A stretch of DNA of 64,000 bases from Gonapodya prolifera JEL478 (GCA_001574975.1 KQ965739.1:64761-128760); one strand, 5' to 3'. Counted from the first letter of the stretch, positions 44,628-59,299 are shown. Numbers and translations are program-made. Notes: generated by a model not told the origin, from the sequence alone.

Positions 44628-46590
44628 ATGCGGGAAATCGGTTAGAACTTCCTAGGCAATGGGGCGCCGACTCCAGAAACGTTTTTCTCGGTCAAGTGCG
44701 TCAGTCACTTCTAAGTCAGTTTACGTGCACGCGGACTTCTTTTGCATTAGGAGTCGATGCACGAGTTTAGGCATATTTCGATCTTTTGTAGATAAATAGT
44801 ACAAGACATTACATATAATGTTGTACACAGCAAAAGCACCAAAGCTTGCTTTGCAGTTACGGTGGCGGCCATTTCTTCCCACTCTCCAGCGTACTTGTAC
44901 GCACCATTGGGTGATTTTCGGTTGATACCGAAACGTGCGATCAATTTGCAAATTGTATATTCGTCAAGAATATGTGACATACAATGTAAAAATGTACGAT
45001 TCCCCTGACACCTTACATCCACATTTGAAGATGCTCGGCTCTATAAAAGAATCGTTTACTTTCCGGCTCGGGAATCCTGCGTTAGTAACCCAGGGTAGAG
45101 TGGGGTTACGGCAGACTAGTATGAGCCGTTACATGGTCATCAGAGCGAAACGACCGAAAAGCAACACATTCACAAAGATGGCTTCGGAGACGAAGAAGCA
45201 CCTCTGTGAACTGATTGCTTGTCAGTGTCACGAGTAAGCGACCGAAAAGACATCCCAGATCGAAATGCTAAACGCCAGAGTGTCTTAAAGAAACCGACCT
45301 CAAATTACCTACAAGGGGTGGAAGAATTCATTAGTTTCCTGGTGTGAACTATCTCTCGCAAGAAAGAAACATCCAGAAAGACTGTCTCTTTCAGATTCGG
45401 GAAAATTGTGTCTAATCAAACCCCGTTAGGGTCATGTGAAACACGGATATAACAATTTAAATCATCACGTGCGGTTTCCAGTGTTGAACATCAAGCTCTT
45501 CGATTCGATGCAAAAAAAACTTACCATTTCTATTTCAAGTGCATAGAAATGAGCGAATGTCGAAGGAAATGAGCTGAACAGCTGTCGGGGAGACGGAAAG
45601 AAAGAAATTGGATCAATGTATGTTTTTCGGACCAGCGAAAGAGGCACTACAGTCCCTTATTCCTTTTGTGGTGGCTCAGACATGCGAATCTACGACTTCT
45701 CAACAACGCCGTAAAGGCTCAGAAGCAGAACTGGCATTTGCGTAGATGGTAATCATCATCGATCTCCACGTTTGCGTGAAGATCATGCAATTCAGCATCC
45801 GATACTCACCTAGTTGAAGGGATGGCACAGTTCATCAAACCAGTAAGATTTTGTTCACCGGGAAACCCTGCAGAAAGACCGGGTGGTTTTAGTTAATTGG
45901 GAATCGTAAACGAGATTTCACAGGCAAACGAGAAATAACCCTCGAATCAGTTGGTAGTGCATGTCATTTAAAATCACTTTGGATCATTTCCGTCTTGAAA
46001 ACTTAGCATCATCTCGAGTTCCGTTCGAAAAGGGGATCATCGGTTTGAGGCTACTCACGTTTTTTGTTATCTCTTCCACTTCCGGTTGGGTCAGATGGAA
46101 ACCACGAACTGTCTTGATGGCCTGAGTGACGAACAGCATAGGTCAGAAACTGATACCTAGCTCGCAATCTCGATGGTACACCGATTGCAATCCCCTCAGA
46201 ATCGAGGAATTCCATTGTTCTGCGACGAGCAACCGTCGGCTCCACAGTTAGAGTTCGGAGGGAGATTCGCGTCCGCGGGGTTGGTATGCGCACGTCGCAT
46301 CCAAAGTCAACTCATCGCAGCAATCTGTGCTGAACTCACATTGGAAGGATGTATGTTCAAGGGATAAAACGGCCTTTTATATGTAAGAGGGAGAAAAAGC
46401 GGGACCGGGCACATGACCAAAGGTCCTTCCGTTCATGAAAAGTGGAAAATCGGAGGAGATTTCGTGACTAAAACATTTCTCGGGATGGCTTCTCGCCACG
46501 GGTGGAAATGGTGTCGGTTCGATTGAACTCTATGTATTGAACCACGGAGAAAATTTTGACGAAACAATATGAGACGCTGCAGATATTCTT
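44628..46590. other. Intergenic region, possible short spliced transcript
   Basis: Almost 2 kb between the GH5 and GAPDH 3' ends. No clear protein gene. The right part (45.8-46.4 kb) holds a TATA box and ordered splice signals on the minus strand, listed separately. Confidence 0.4.
45810..46381 (-). other. Candidate small spliced gene of unknown function
   Basis: On the minus strand a CATATAAAAGG box (about 46372-46382) is followed by a donor (AT|GTGAGT at 46340), an acceptor (CGCAG, next exon from 46219), a donor (AAAC|GTGAGT at 46059), an acceptor (TTTCTGCAG, next exon from 45867) and a further donor (CTAG|GTGAGT at 45810). The second exon has an ATG at 46215 starting MEFLDSEGIAIGVPS; the reading frame closes after 56 residues. 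It could be a small protein or a non-coding RNA. I recognise no family. Confidence 0.3.
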
Positions 46591-48272
<1,682 letters not shown>

Positions 48273-49360
48273 GGTAGAGAAATCTTTCGCGACGGTGGTA
48301 TGAATTCGGTTGGGATGTGAGTTTCACGGGGGATGATTCAGAGTTTGTGACTCGACAGGTTTGAAAACTGTGGCACAGAATTTGCCCTCCTGATGTGGCA
48401 AATCTCCCCCATCTCCTCCTTCTCGTTGCAGCGTTTGCGCGGTTATTATTAATCTATTCGAGATCTTTCTTTCCAAGTCTCACGCGAGATGGGGGGAAAG
48501 ATCTTCATCGCACACTTATGTACATATGTACATCTGATAAACGTAACTCTACATCTTACCTTTCATCGAGGGATTTCATTACCATACCGGATTTTAAAAA
48601 CGGGCTGTTTGATCTTCAGAAAGCGAAGCAACATACTGACTAACCTCGGGAATCCAGATCGAAATATACTTATGTGAAAATGACTGAGGGCGAGGAATCA
48701 GTATAGTTCGGAGTGAGTGGTGGGCCCAAGCGGTTAGTAATGTTAAACCGGGCTACTGCACTTCATCTCCATAACCGGAATATGACCAGGCCAAGAACAC
48801 GGAAGCACTTTTTACATGAGCGGTGGAGCAATTCTTGCTTGAAGAGTTCTACTTGGTCCATACCATCCTCCAAAGCGAGGGATATAGCCGGTGACGTCTT
48901 TCGACAGTAGGAGGTGAGCTTGGGCAGGTACTTTATGCCGGAGAGCTATTTACATCGCGGGGGCATTAGATCAGAGATCCCGAATTAGAGTTCTTCATTG
49001 CGGGTGAAACTCTCCCCAGAGACAATAATCGGCGGCAGCCGGAAGGCCTTACACCAATATCAAACACGGATCAGTGATTCGTGCTACCAGTTGCAGTTGA
49101 ACTGTGGAGCTGTTTGCTTTCGTTCCGCTGCAGTTCCACAGTGTTGATTTGGGACCGTTTCCTTCATGCTCCTATCTTCCCCAAGAGCATTCCTTTTTAC
49201 GCTGAAGAGCGCGATTCATTGAGGAAAGGAAAGGAAAGAGAGAAGAAGAGAGGAGGAAACCTGGTGTCCGTGTAATTTGCCCGGGGGGTTGATTTTGTTG
49301 GAGGGGATGACCGCAGTCTACCAGGAAAAGCAAAATTGAAATATTCTTGGGAATCGGACA
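48273..49360. promoter_or_regulatory. Divergent promoter region of GAPDH and PRMT1
   Basis: Almost 1.1 kb between two divergent starts. No TATA box or other site can be singled out with confidence. Confidence 0.4.
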
Positions 49361-50868
<1,508 letters not shown>

Positions 50869-51199
50869 GGGTAATTCGTGTTTACTACTGTCTAGATTTG
50901 AATATTATGGAGCAAACATGTTGCAATCATAACCGAAACATTACGAGACCATCTTTCGACTTGTCTTGGCTGCTTTGACATGTTTGGGAGAACAATAGCA
51001 CGTGAGGTCTAATATTAAATGAGATCTATAAACATTAAAGACTCTTTGGCGATACCGTCAGACTCTAGATGAACAGCGCAAGACACATTATATAACACCC
51101 TCCCAGTCCACCCGTTTTCCCACAACGCAGACCACGCGTCCAGCGCGTCGAATCCGCACACACCACCATCCCATTTACGCACACCACACCTTGTGGCAC
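50869..51199. other. Intergenic region between convergent genes
   Basis: About 330 bases; no feature seen. Confidence 0.4.
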
Positions 51200-52459
51200 T
51201 TAGCACCCTTCCACGCACCGCCCCGTCGCCGGGTCGTAGCATGGCCACACGCCAGGAAGCCTGCACAGGTGCCCGCAGTCAGACAGGATCATGCTGTACC
51301 CGTCCCCCGCGCAGTACGTGCCCCCGCCCGCCGCGACGACGCCGCCTAGGAACCAGGGGCACTGGATGTGGCCGGTTCCGTCGAAGAGGGAGCATGAGGG
51401 AGCTATCGCTCCGCCACAGTGTCCCCCAGACCCGAAGGGGGGCTGGTGGCAACGGCCTGTGTCGATTCCGGTAGGTGGTGGAGGAGGCGGGCTGTTGAAA
51501 TGGGAAGAGATGCTGACGTTAAGGTGATTGTTGAGGTATTTCTCTGTGAAGCAACACTTACGGTGGTGGTGGAGGCGGCGGGGGAGGGGNNNNNNNNNNN
51601 NNNNNNNNNNNNNNNNNNNNNNNNNNNNNNNNNNNNNNNNNNNGGGGGGGGAGGAGGCCTATGAAAGTGAGACAAGAATGTCAGTTTTCACATCTCCGCA
51701 GAATGCAACGCCCCTCCCTGCTCACTGTTGTTTTGGCGGTGCGGGCTGAACCGGAGGAGGAGGAGGCGGTGCCTTTGCTGCTGCATTTGCAGTGGGAATA
51801 GGAATGATGGCACCTTGTCCAACCACGTCGGCCGAGAATGTGGGATCTGCCGGCGCGTCAGGTGTTGGCACCGCTTGTGTTGTGTCGGGCGCGACGGTGG
51901 GTGAGTATTCGGCGGCTGGAGGGCTCACTGGGGGTGGGACCTGCGTGGGGTGGTTTGTGTGCGTGTTTGCCTGGGTGCTTTACGGCCGGTGCTCAATCCG
52001 GCGCACTCACCACAATGTTTGCTCCTGGAGCGAAAACGCATTGAGAATACATCGGGCTGTGCTCAACACAAGCCCAACCGCGTGAGCAACACCCGGTTGG
52101 CCCACTGTAGCCCTCGCCGCCGCATTGGGCGTATTTCTGCGCACACGTTGTCTAGAGGAGGATTCACGAACAATTTTCAGCGTTGGTTGCTAGAATCTTG
52201 GTGCTAGATTCTGTCGGCGTTCGCGACGTACCTCTGCAGGATTGGACGGGACGCACTGGGAGTACCATTCGTTCTGCACGATGCACGCCGCTCCCCTCTG
52301 GCAGCACGTTTCTCCCACCCAGGAGATTCCGCCGCACTGGTCCCACCACGACTGGCACTCGGCGGCGGAAGCGCTGGGGAAGAGCGCGATAAGGAACAGG
52401 GACAGCAACGCGATGAGCGGCCACGCCGGCGCTCGGGATCGTATGTCTTGCGGATCCAT
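51200..52459 (-). CDS. Secreted protein with two CBM1 domains and a Cys-rich C-terminal domain
   Basis: At least five exons, one of them crossing an assembly gap. The start at 52459 gives a signal peptide (core WPLIALLSLFLIALF, cleavage after SASA). Exon 1 ends with CBM1 domain 1 (CQSWWDQCGG...GETCCQRG...YSQCVP). Exon 2 (52151-52011) is CBM1 domain 2 (CAQKYAQCGG...PTGCCSRG...YSQCV). A Pro/Ala/Thr linker follows, then poly-Pro across the gap, then about 90 residues with ten cysteines (GGHCGGAIAPSC, CPWFLGGVV, GTYCAGDG, CGHLCRLPG, CVEGC). CBM1 binds cellulose or chitin in fungi. The C-terminal domain is not a glycosidase I know; the protein may be a non-catalytic binding protein. An in-frame upstream ATG at 52480 would spoil the signal peptide. 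Confidence 0.78.
51590..51643. other. Assembly gap (54 N) in poly-proline coding exon
   Basis: Run of N flanked by G-rich (plus strand) sequence, which is CCN-rich Pro codons of the CBM1 protein on the minus strand. True length unknown. Confidence 0.95.
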
Positions 52460-52779
52460 GTGGAGCGAACGCGCAAGCAAGAGGAGAGAGAAAAGAGAAG
52501 AGTGAGGTATGGAACGAGCGCCGGCGACGGATTATAAAGGCCTGCGGTTGAAGCAAGCACCATACACCTGAACGGGAGGAGCCAGGGCACCCTTCTTCCG
52601 GCAAGTGTTTACCCTTGCGGCGTGCCAAGCAAGGGCAGAATGATTCCCGATTAAGAAACGGTGTCGAATGCGCGCGCAATCACACAGATGCATTTTGAGA
52701 ATTCAGACGGGTGAACCTTTCCGACGGCGGCGTTCTTGAAGTGTTGTGTCGTTGAACAGCGTCCCCGGTTGCATCGCAG

Positions 52780-54465
52780 CTCGCATTACTACGTTTTACA
52801 TCCATAACTCATCGGTGGTCGGGTTGAATCACAAGTTTGAGTATATGAAATTCACCCTGACATTGGCGCCGTTCATGGCGGGTTCGTACATAATGCCGCC
52901 GAGGCATTCAAATCACAATTCTTTTGCCAAAAAGGATATTAACGAGCCTGTCTAGACTTTCTGGCAGTCGCCTGTCCTCGCAAGTGTATGAACCAGATGT
53001 GAAGGTAGGCGACGGAATGCATGACGGGAGTTTTGTCAAAAAGAGCCGTGGCAAAACCTCGCGCAACACCTGACAAGCTTATTTCCGGTAGTTACTGATT
53101 TGCGGAGCGACAGAGTCGCGCTTATTGCATGACACAAAAGGCGGCCAGCCGGCGGCATAACAACAGCTTGTTGCCACCAGCGAGAATTGAAAGAACCCCA
53201 TAATCCCCAACCGAAGTCCCCGTCATTTCAACATTACATATGCGCAAATTCCCCACACAATATGTTCGTTCCCCTTCAATCCGTCGTCCTATTCACAGTT
53301 TTCCACGCCTTACTGCTACGGTCTGCCGGCCAAAGGCGTTGCCACAGCTGGGAAACAACCTGCACCTGACTGGCACCGCTTCACCTTGAAACAGGTCGGC
53401 CCACCATTCACCCAAAGCGCGTTGATAGGCGCGCCACCGACCACCAAGTGCCATTCCTGCTCGGACGCACTCCGATCTTTCCATCCGGAAGAAACAAACA
53501 GCTGCCAGCTGCCCTGCACCATGCCTCGCCCGCGATCCACGCCTCTCCTAATCGCGCTCCTCTGCACCACCGCGCTCATTTCCATCCTCGCTCGCGTTCT
53601 CAATTGGACCACGCCAGGACCTCTGGCAGTCCACCATCCCCAAGACAATGGTGCGGCGAGGGGGAACGTACTGCCCGCCAGGATACTATTGTGAGTCCGT
53701 CCTGCCCTGTCCTGTCCTGTGACTGGTTGGGTCGTGAAATCGACAACTTGCCGCCCTGGGTTTCATGCTTCGTCTGTGTTCGAACCCCAGGCAATATTTT
53801 GACCCTTCAATGTACATTCGACGTTATTGATCCCTTCCCACCCCCGCCTGGTGGCGGGGGCGGTGGATGTGGAGGAGGTGGTGGTAAAAAGTTCATTGGG
53901 GATCCCATCCCAACAGAAGAAGATCCATGGTGGTGCTAGGGCCCTAGGTAGAGATCCAATGGCAAATCTCGCTATGGTGCATGGTTGCAATCTACCTGTC
54001 ACAGCTCGCATTACGATACTACGTTTTACATCCACAATTCATGACAGTTGTGAGGTTGAATCAAAAGTTTGAGTAAGTCAATTAATTCCACGTTGACAAT
54101 GGCAAGGTTCATCGTACATTATTTCAATTCATCAAGGAGGGGACTTTCAAAACGAACGAACGAGATGGAAAGAAGACCTTGATACGCGAGGGACCTTTGT
54201 GCTAGCCGTTCAGGCTTTGCAGCGTAGGGATGTCAATGCGTTTACCGTTTGGTGAACGGGTTGGTCTGTACATGAAACCAAGACCACCAGTAACCGTCTG
54301 GCGAAGGTGTGTCACGGTCGCGTTAATAGCATCCCACCAAAAGGTGGCGTCATAAACCTGGTTTTCGCACGAGCGAGAAGTGATGAAACCCCATGAACCG
54401 ACCAAGGCCTGCGTCATTTCAACATTATGTGCAAATTCCCCACTCTCCCATACACATGTGCTCAA
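52780..54465. repeat. Two diverged copies of an intergenic segment
   Basis: Block 1 (AGCTCGCATTAC...ACTACGTTTTACATCCA...GGTTGAATCA.AAGTTTGAGTA) lies at about 52780-52850 and again at 54000-54075. Block 2 (CGTCATTTCAACATTA...GCAAATTCCCCACAC) lies at about 53150-53265 and 54345-54460. Order and spacing (about 400 bases) are the same in both. Confidence 0.75.
53521..53939 (+). CDS. Candidate small secreted Cys/Gly-rich protein
   Basis: An ATG at 53521 begins a signal-like peptide (STPLLIALLCTTALISILA). Further on a reading RRGGTYCPPGYY runs to a donor (TATT|GTGAGT at 53691), and after an acceptor at about 53791 the exon CNILTLQC...DPFPPPPGGGGGGCG continues to EEDPWWC and a stop at 53939. The signal-peptide frame and the Cys frame do not join without one base of change, so the model is incomplete. 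The Cys spacing is new to me. Confidence 0.25.
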
Positions 54466-54529
54466 CCCTTTCCTACTCAACCCCTACACGAACCTCCACC
54501 CCACACCTTGGGCCCCCCTTGCCCTGCAT

Positions 54530-56360
54530 TCACGCAACGACCTCAGCCTCGTCGACGACGGGCGCGGCGGCGGCGGGCGCAGGCTCGGGAACGGGAACGG
54601 GGATCTCCTCCTCGGGTTTGGGTTCCTAGAATCGAACCAACACGGATAAGCAGTGTGTACTCCAACCGCCCAGGTCACCCAAAAAGCTTGCACTCACGAT
54701 AATGGTGACGTTGTCAGGAAGGGGCTTCTTCGGTCCTTGCTTTCCGGTAGGGTCCTGAGCGAGCATGATCTTGACCTTGACGCCGAGCACACCCTGCCTG
54801 AGGAGGACGTGGCGCACCGCCGTGTCGATGTACTCCTGCGCCGGCTGGCCAGAGTGGATCATAAACCCGTCGGCGAACTTCATCGATTTGGCACGAGCCC
54901 CGCGGAGCTTGCCAGAGACCACGACTTCGACACCCTTGGCGCCGGATTCGGTGGCGAAGCGGAGGACACCGTAGCAGGCGCTGGGGGTTGGGGGAAAGAG
55001 GGAAGGGAAGGTGGAGAGAGGTAAGAGGTGGTCTACAGTGGCAGGTGGAAACCATCATCCAGTCCACAGAATGCGCAGAACCAGTCATGCGATGAGCATG
55101 AAACGGCGCGCGGATTCGCGTCGTGAAAAGCGTCCCACTCCCGTGCCTTCGTTTACCCATCTCACGCTTCTGTTCAACGGATGCACGCAACCGCCCCAAC
55201 TCCAATCGCTGCCCAACCCCTCACAACGCCGAACGAACAAGGGCCCACCTACTCACCGACGCACCGCCAACCCACCCAGCAACTTAAACTTCAAGCTCTC
55301 GGCCTGTGCAATCGCGCTCAGCCCCCTGTTCTGGATCCTCTCCGCGTAGAGCTCGACGGTACCCTCGGGGAACCCGAACCGTTTCTGCACGACGGCCGTG
55401 AGCTCCCTGATCCTGCGCCCGCGCTCGCCGAGCACGTTCTGCGTGCGCGTTGCGCGGATGATCACTTCGGTCCGCGCGGGGGTCACACGGACTTCGACAC
55501 CAGAGTACCCGTCTTCGGCCAGTTCGCGGGTCAGGAGTTCGTTGAGTTCGGCGTAGAAGACTCCGTCGGCGACGAACTGGAGGTGTAAGGGGGGCGGTGG
55601 AGTAATGGGGAGCGGCCGGAGAATGTGGTTAGTCATGAAGTGAAACCAGACGACGACCCAAACTCTCAACGTGAACCGAATCTTCGTTAGGTGGCAAGCA
55701 CGCCGAATCCATCACGGGTCGGACTCCTCGGTCAATACGTTAACGATCCTTCCATTGCACATCCGACTCCAATCCACTTCGGCCAAACGATCCAAAAGCC
55801 TCCACGCTGATTGGTGTCACCAATCGAAAATGGTGTCGCAGTCTCCCCCAAAGAAAGCAGAGCGATACACGAATCTACGGTGTGTCGATGGCCCGCAAGT
55901 GAATTCCTCACGAGGAGAGTGCCAATTCGGCCAAAACGTCCTCCTGGCCCTTTGAATCGATTCCATGGCATAGGGCATACGCTTCACCCTCGGCCTCTCT
56001 CCGCTGTGCCAGTCCAATCTTCCCACACAACATTACCAATCCCGCCGCCGCATCCCGAATCAGAGTCTATATGCAGCCATCACCTCGCTGGCCTTGACCA
56101 GGTCGGTTACGCTTAGAGGTGTCAGAATATAGAAGTGCCGAGCACGTTCGGACTCATCAGAAGGGGATCATGCGACGGCAGGCGGTGTGTAGGTGGATGT
56201 ATGTTTCTGCCGTGGGTATCGTCCAGGTGTCCTCTTCAGTACCATCCCGTCCCGTCCAGTTTGTGCAGTTTCTCCCCACCCAACATCGCCCCACCCCCTG
56301 CCCCGCTCCCCGTCTGCGTCCGCTGACCTTTCTCTTCTTGGACATCTGCGTGGCTGCCAT
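54530..56360 (-). CDS. RPS3: 40S ribosomal protein S3 (uS3)
   Basis: Four exons (56360-56328, 55576-55257, 54980-54698, 54625-54530) give 243 residues, exactly the usual length. The start [26 protein letters not shown], the KH domain ([36 protein letters not shown]), the [16 protein letters not shown] and [19 protein letters not shown] segments and the Pro/Glu/Ala-rich tail are diagnostic. uS3 lines the mRNA entry channel of the small ribosomal subunit. Intron 1 (751 bases) and intron 2 (276 bases) are unusually long for this genome; intron 1 appears to host a C/D snoRNA. Confidence 0.97.
56052..56168 (-). ncRNA. Probable box C/D snoRNA in RPS3 intron 1
   Basis: On the minus strand, in order: C box CTGATGA (56160-56154), D' box CTGA (56125-56122) after 28 bases, C' box GTGATGG (56083-56077), D box CTGA (56063-56060) after 13 bases, with a terminal stem ATCCC/GGGAT outside the outer boxes. 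Total about 117 bases. All four boxes, their order and the closing stem are as expected for a methylation guide. Human RPS3 introns host U15 snoRNAs (SNORD15A and B), which supports the setting, but I could not identify the rRNA target. Confidence 0.6.
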
Positions 56361-59299
56361 GGCTGCGGTGCTGTCCTCGTGGAGTCGATGGATGGATGCG
56401 TCTCCGGCTAAATTATCGGACGCTGTGGTCAACGGCTCTCCTCGTTCACCCACGAAGTCGCTACACTCTCCACCTCGCTCTTACCACTCGCTTTCTCTGC
56501 GACGGTCGGCTCTGCGGCACATCGCGCTGATTTTTTTGCGCACTCTTCCGCTCCGTGGTGCTCTGGCGAAAGCGGTCACCCCATTTCGCACAGCCAATCC
56601 AGCAATTTTGAGCATCATTGTCCAGATAAATGCATCTGCGTTACAATACTGGGGTGCCATTTGCGATGGTCTGTCGTCTCCGCGTGGTGTGTGCCCGCTC
56701 GAATGACATCACTTCTCCCGTCAGCTTTGGACGTTAGAACTGCCGACACATCCATCTCTGCCCAAGTTCTCTGTCGGGAAACGGAGTCAAGAGTCGACGC
56801 TGTGAGGGGTCTCTAGAGTGTTGATGGGCCCACACCTTTTTGCTGGCTCAAAGCTGCGATACTGTCATGTTGCAGTTTGGACTAGATGCGAAGCCGAAGA
56901 CATGAAAAGACCCAAAACGACTTTCGCAGATACAGTGGTGCTGCGACGGCGCACGCTACCACGTTGACATGTTTTTATCCAGAGAGCAGGGACAAAGCAC
57001 ACTGTGCAACGTCAATGGCCGCTGGGAAAGTTGTTGTACTTTGCAACCACGCACTGTCCTACTTCAAGACCTCACGTTCTGTATGGGAGAACGCAGACGC
57101 GGATGCGTAGTCACAATTGCATGGACGAGCCTATTTCTTTTGCTGGTTCAAGAACTATCATCAAACCGTGTTGAAGGTTTTCAATGCCTGATCACACTGC
57201 TCCGATCTTCCACAGAGTCATTTCCGCCCAAACATAGCTGTACTTTTAAAAACGGAGTCGCCAACGTCGGTAGTCCCAGGAGCGTTGACGGGCACACTCG
57301 TTTTTGCTGACTCAAAGCTGCGATGCTTTCGTCACTCGTGTACCTGCTTGTGCCAGTTTGCATTTGACCAGATAGCTCGCGTTTCGCATTCCTGTCGCTC
57401 CGACAGACTCATCTCTGCCCAAGCTTAGTTCTGCATTTGGAAACGACGTCAAAGTTTTCGGAGCGTTGAAGCGCACATTCGTTTTTGCTGGCACAAAGCT
57501 GCGATGCTTTTGCCTTATGGATAGCTGCTTACGCCAGATCTTGTCTCATTCAGGACAAACGACACAACACGACTCTCACAAGTATAGCGGTCCAGCAATA
57601 GCGTGCGCTATCACGCCGACAGTTATTTTTTGTCCAGAGAGCAGTGACCAAGCGCACTGTCGACATCGTTTGCAATTGGAAACATCGATGAGACACGGGA
57701 GTGTGATGGCAGTTGCATCGACGGGGCCATTACTTTCGCTAGTTCGACCAAACTTAGTTCTGCATTGGGAAACAAAGTCGCCAACTTCGATCGTCCCTAG
57801 AGCGTTGACCAGGCCACTCGTTTTTGCTGGCTCAAAGCTGAGATACCATTGTGAAGTGTGCTGCTGCTTGTGCCAGATCTTGGCTCATTCATGTCGAACG
57901 ACACAACACGAATTCCATACTTGCAGCGGTGCGGCGATGGCCAAGTCTACCATGTCGAAACAGTTTGTCCAGACAACAGTGACAAAACAGTTAGTGCTAT
58001 ATCATCTGTAGCTTACCTGGAAAGAGATCCATGGTTGTGCGATCACAATTGCATCGACTGGTCAAGGTTTTTGTTGGTTAAGAAACCGACGTCATCTTTG
58101 ATGCAGTCTGTTTTCCTGTGCCCAAGTGGGAGTTAAGGAGGACGACACAACACCATTGTCAAAAGGTACTGCGAACGGCAAAAGCTACGATGTCGACATG
58201 TCTTTTGGTCCAGACAACAGTGACAAAGCAGAAGTCGCACCGTGCGACGTCATTAGCCAAGTGGAATCCTTCTCTTCGCATGGCTCACGCGCCGGCCCCC
58301 GCCACCGAGGACACATGTTCCACGATACGGTATTCCACGCATGTCTGTTTATCAAACTACCGGAGTGATGTCGTCAACAACTGTTGAATGTTGTTCGCTG
58401 GTCGGCAAGATCTGTACACTACGGTATTTATGCTGTTTGGACATCCTCCGCCACGCCAATATTGCGGAGCACCAAACAGAAGCAACACCCTATGTCAGCG
58501 GCAGTGATCTTGCTTGAGTTCGTTCTTTCTTTTGCAGAAATGGTACCGGTATCGTTGGGGACTAGTCGCGCTTGTTTTTGCAGCAACTCCTGATGTGAGG
58601 AAAAATTAAAAACCACTGCCACGCGCCATGAGGTGCTGTGATGGTGAACCCAACCACGTCGACACATCTTTGTCCAGAGAGCAGTGACAAACAGCCTGTG
58701 CGACGTCATCTGTCATGTGGAACGCTTGTTCGTCCCTAGCCCCGGCCTTCGAGTGCACTTTGTTCTACGATAGAAATCTGCATTCATTTATGTGCATCAA
58801 ACAAGCGGAGTGAAGGCCTCCGCAATGCTCATTCGGGTGTTGCCGTGAACTCCAACCCGTACAGACTACATATTTAGGTTTGTGTCCTCCCCTTTCCGTC
58901 CCAACGAGGGCTCTGGAGGGACGTGGATGAATCTACTGTAGCGGAGTTGTACTCTTAGACGTGACCATGATTAATTTTCTGGCAATGTGTTTTGCGTTCC
59001 CATTGCGTTCCCCCAATGTCGCGATTTGGGGACGTCCACGCACTTCATATTACAAAGAAGTTCAAGTCAATGTCGGGATCAATACGTAGAATGTGAACCA
59101 AGTGAGTAATGGGCCAAGTTTAATGATGTCCACCGGTCTGCTAGCTTCGGGAGAGTTGTATACATGTAATTGTACCCAAAGGCTCACGCTCTGCCCAAGT
59201 CTTGCGCTACGAGCATTACATTTTCTCAACAGCCACAACTAGGAGAAGTTCGAAGCCATCTTTCGCCACCGCTCTACTCCTAACCAGAGTATGATACCC
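56361..59299. other. Gene-poor region filled largely with decayed repeats
   Basis: About 2.9 kb between the RPS3 start and the SPFH gene. The middle 2 kb is a diverged tandem array (see next entry). 56.4-56.75 and 58.8-59.3 kb hold nothing recognisable. Confidence 0.5.
56735..58745. repeat. Array of diverged tandem repeats, about 335-base period
   Basis: Three anchor motifs recur in order. TTTTTGCTGGCTCAAAGCTG-like blocks lie at about 56838, 57301, 57482 and 57821. TCCAGAGAGCAGTGACAAAG-like blocks lie at about 56980, 57633, 57967, 58209 and 58671. Short lead-ins of the type AAACGGAGTCGCC lie before each of the first set. The best-preserved spacing is about 335 bases. Parts of different copies translate to related Cys-containing peptides in one sense (CPESSDQAHC, CPDNSDK), which suggests an old repeated-domain gene, but no copy is an intact gene now. 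Confidence 0.7.

Larger units (their letters stand above)
52460..54529. other. Intergenic region with a partial tandem duplication
   Basis: About 2 kb between the CBM1 and RPS3 genes. It carries two diverged copies of one segment and a candidate small secreted protein, both listed separately. Confidence 0.5.

Noticed and set aside
53293-53648. Minus-strand Trp/Arg-rich frames
   Set aside because: Shadows of GC-rich sequence opposite the candidate secreted protein; no domain or conserved motif.
54202-54480. Minus-strand frame VYDATFWWDAINATVTHL
   Set aside because: Looks protein-like but has no partner exon or known family; lies in the duplicated intergenic segment. Kept out for lack of support.
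56735-58745. Treating the repeat array as a live gene
   Set aside because: Frames are interrupted in every copy and no splice pattern rescues them; called a decayed array instead.
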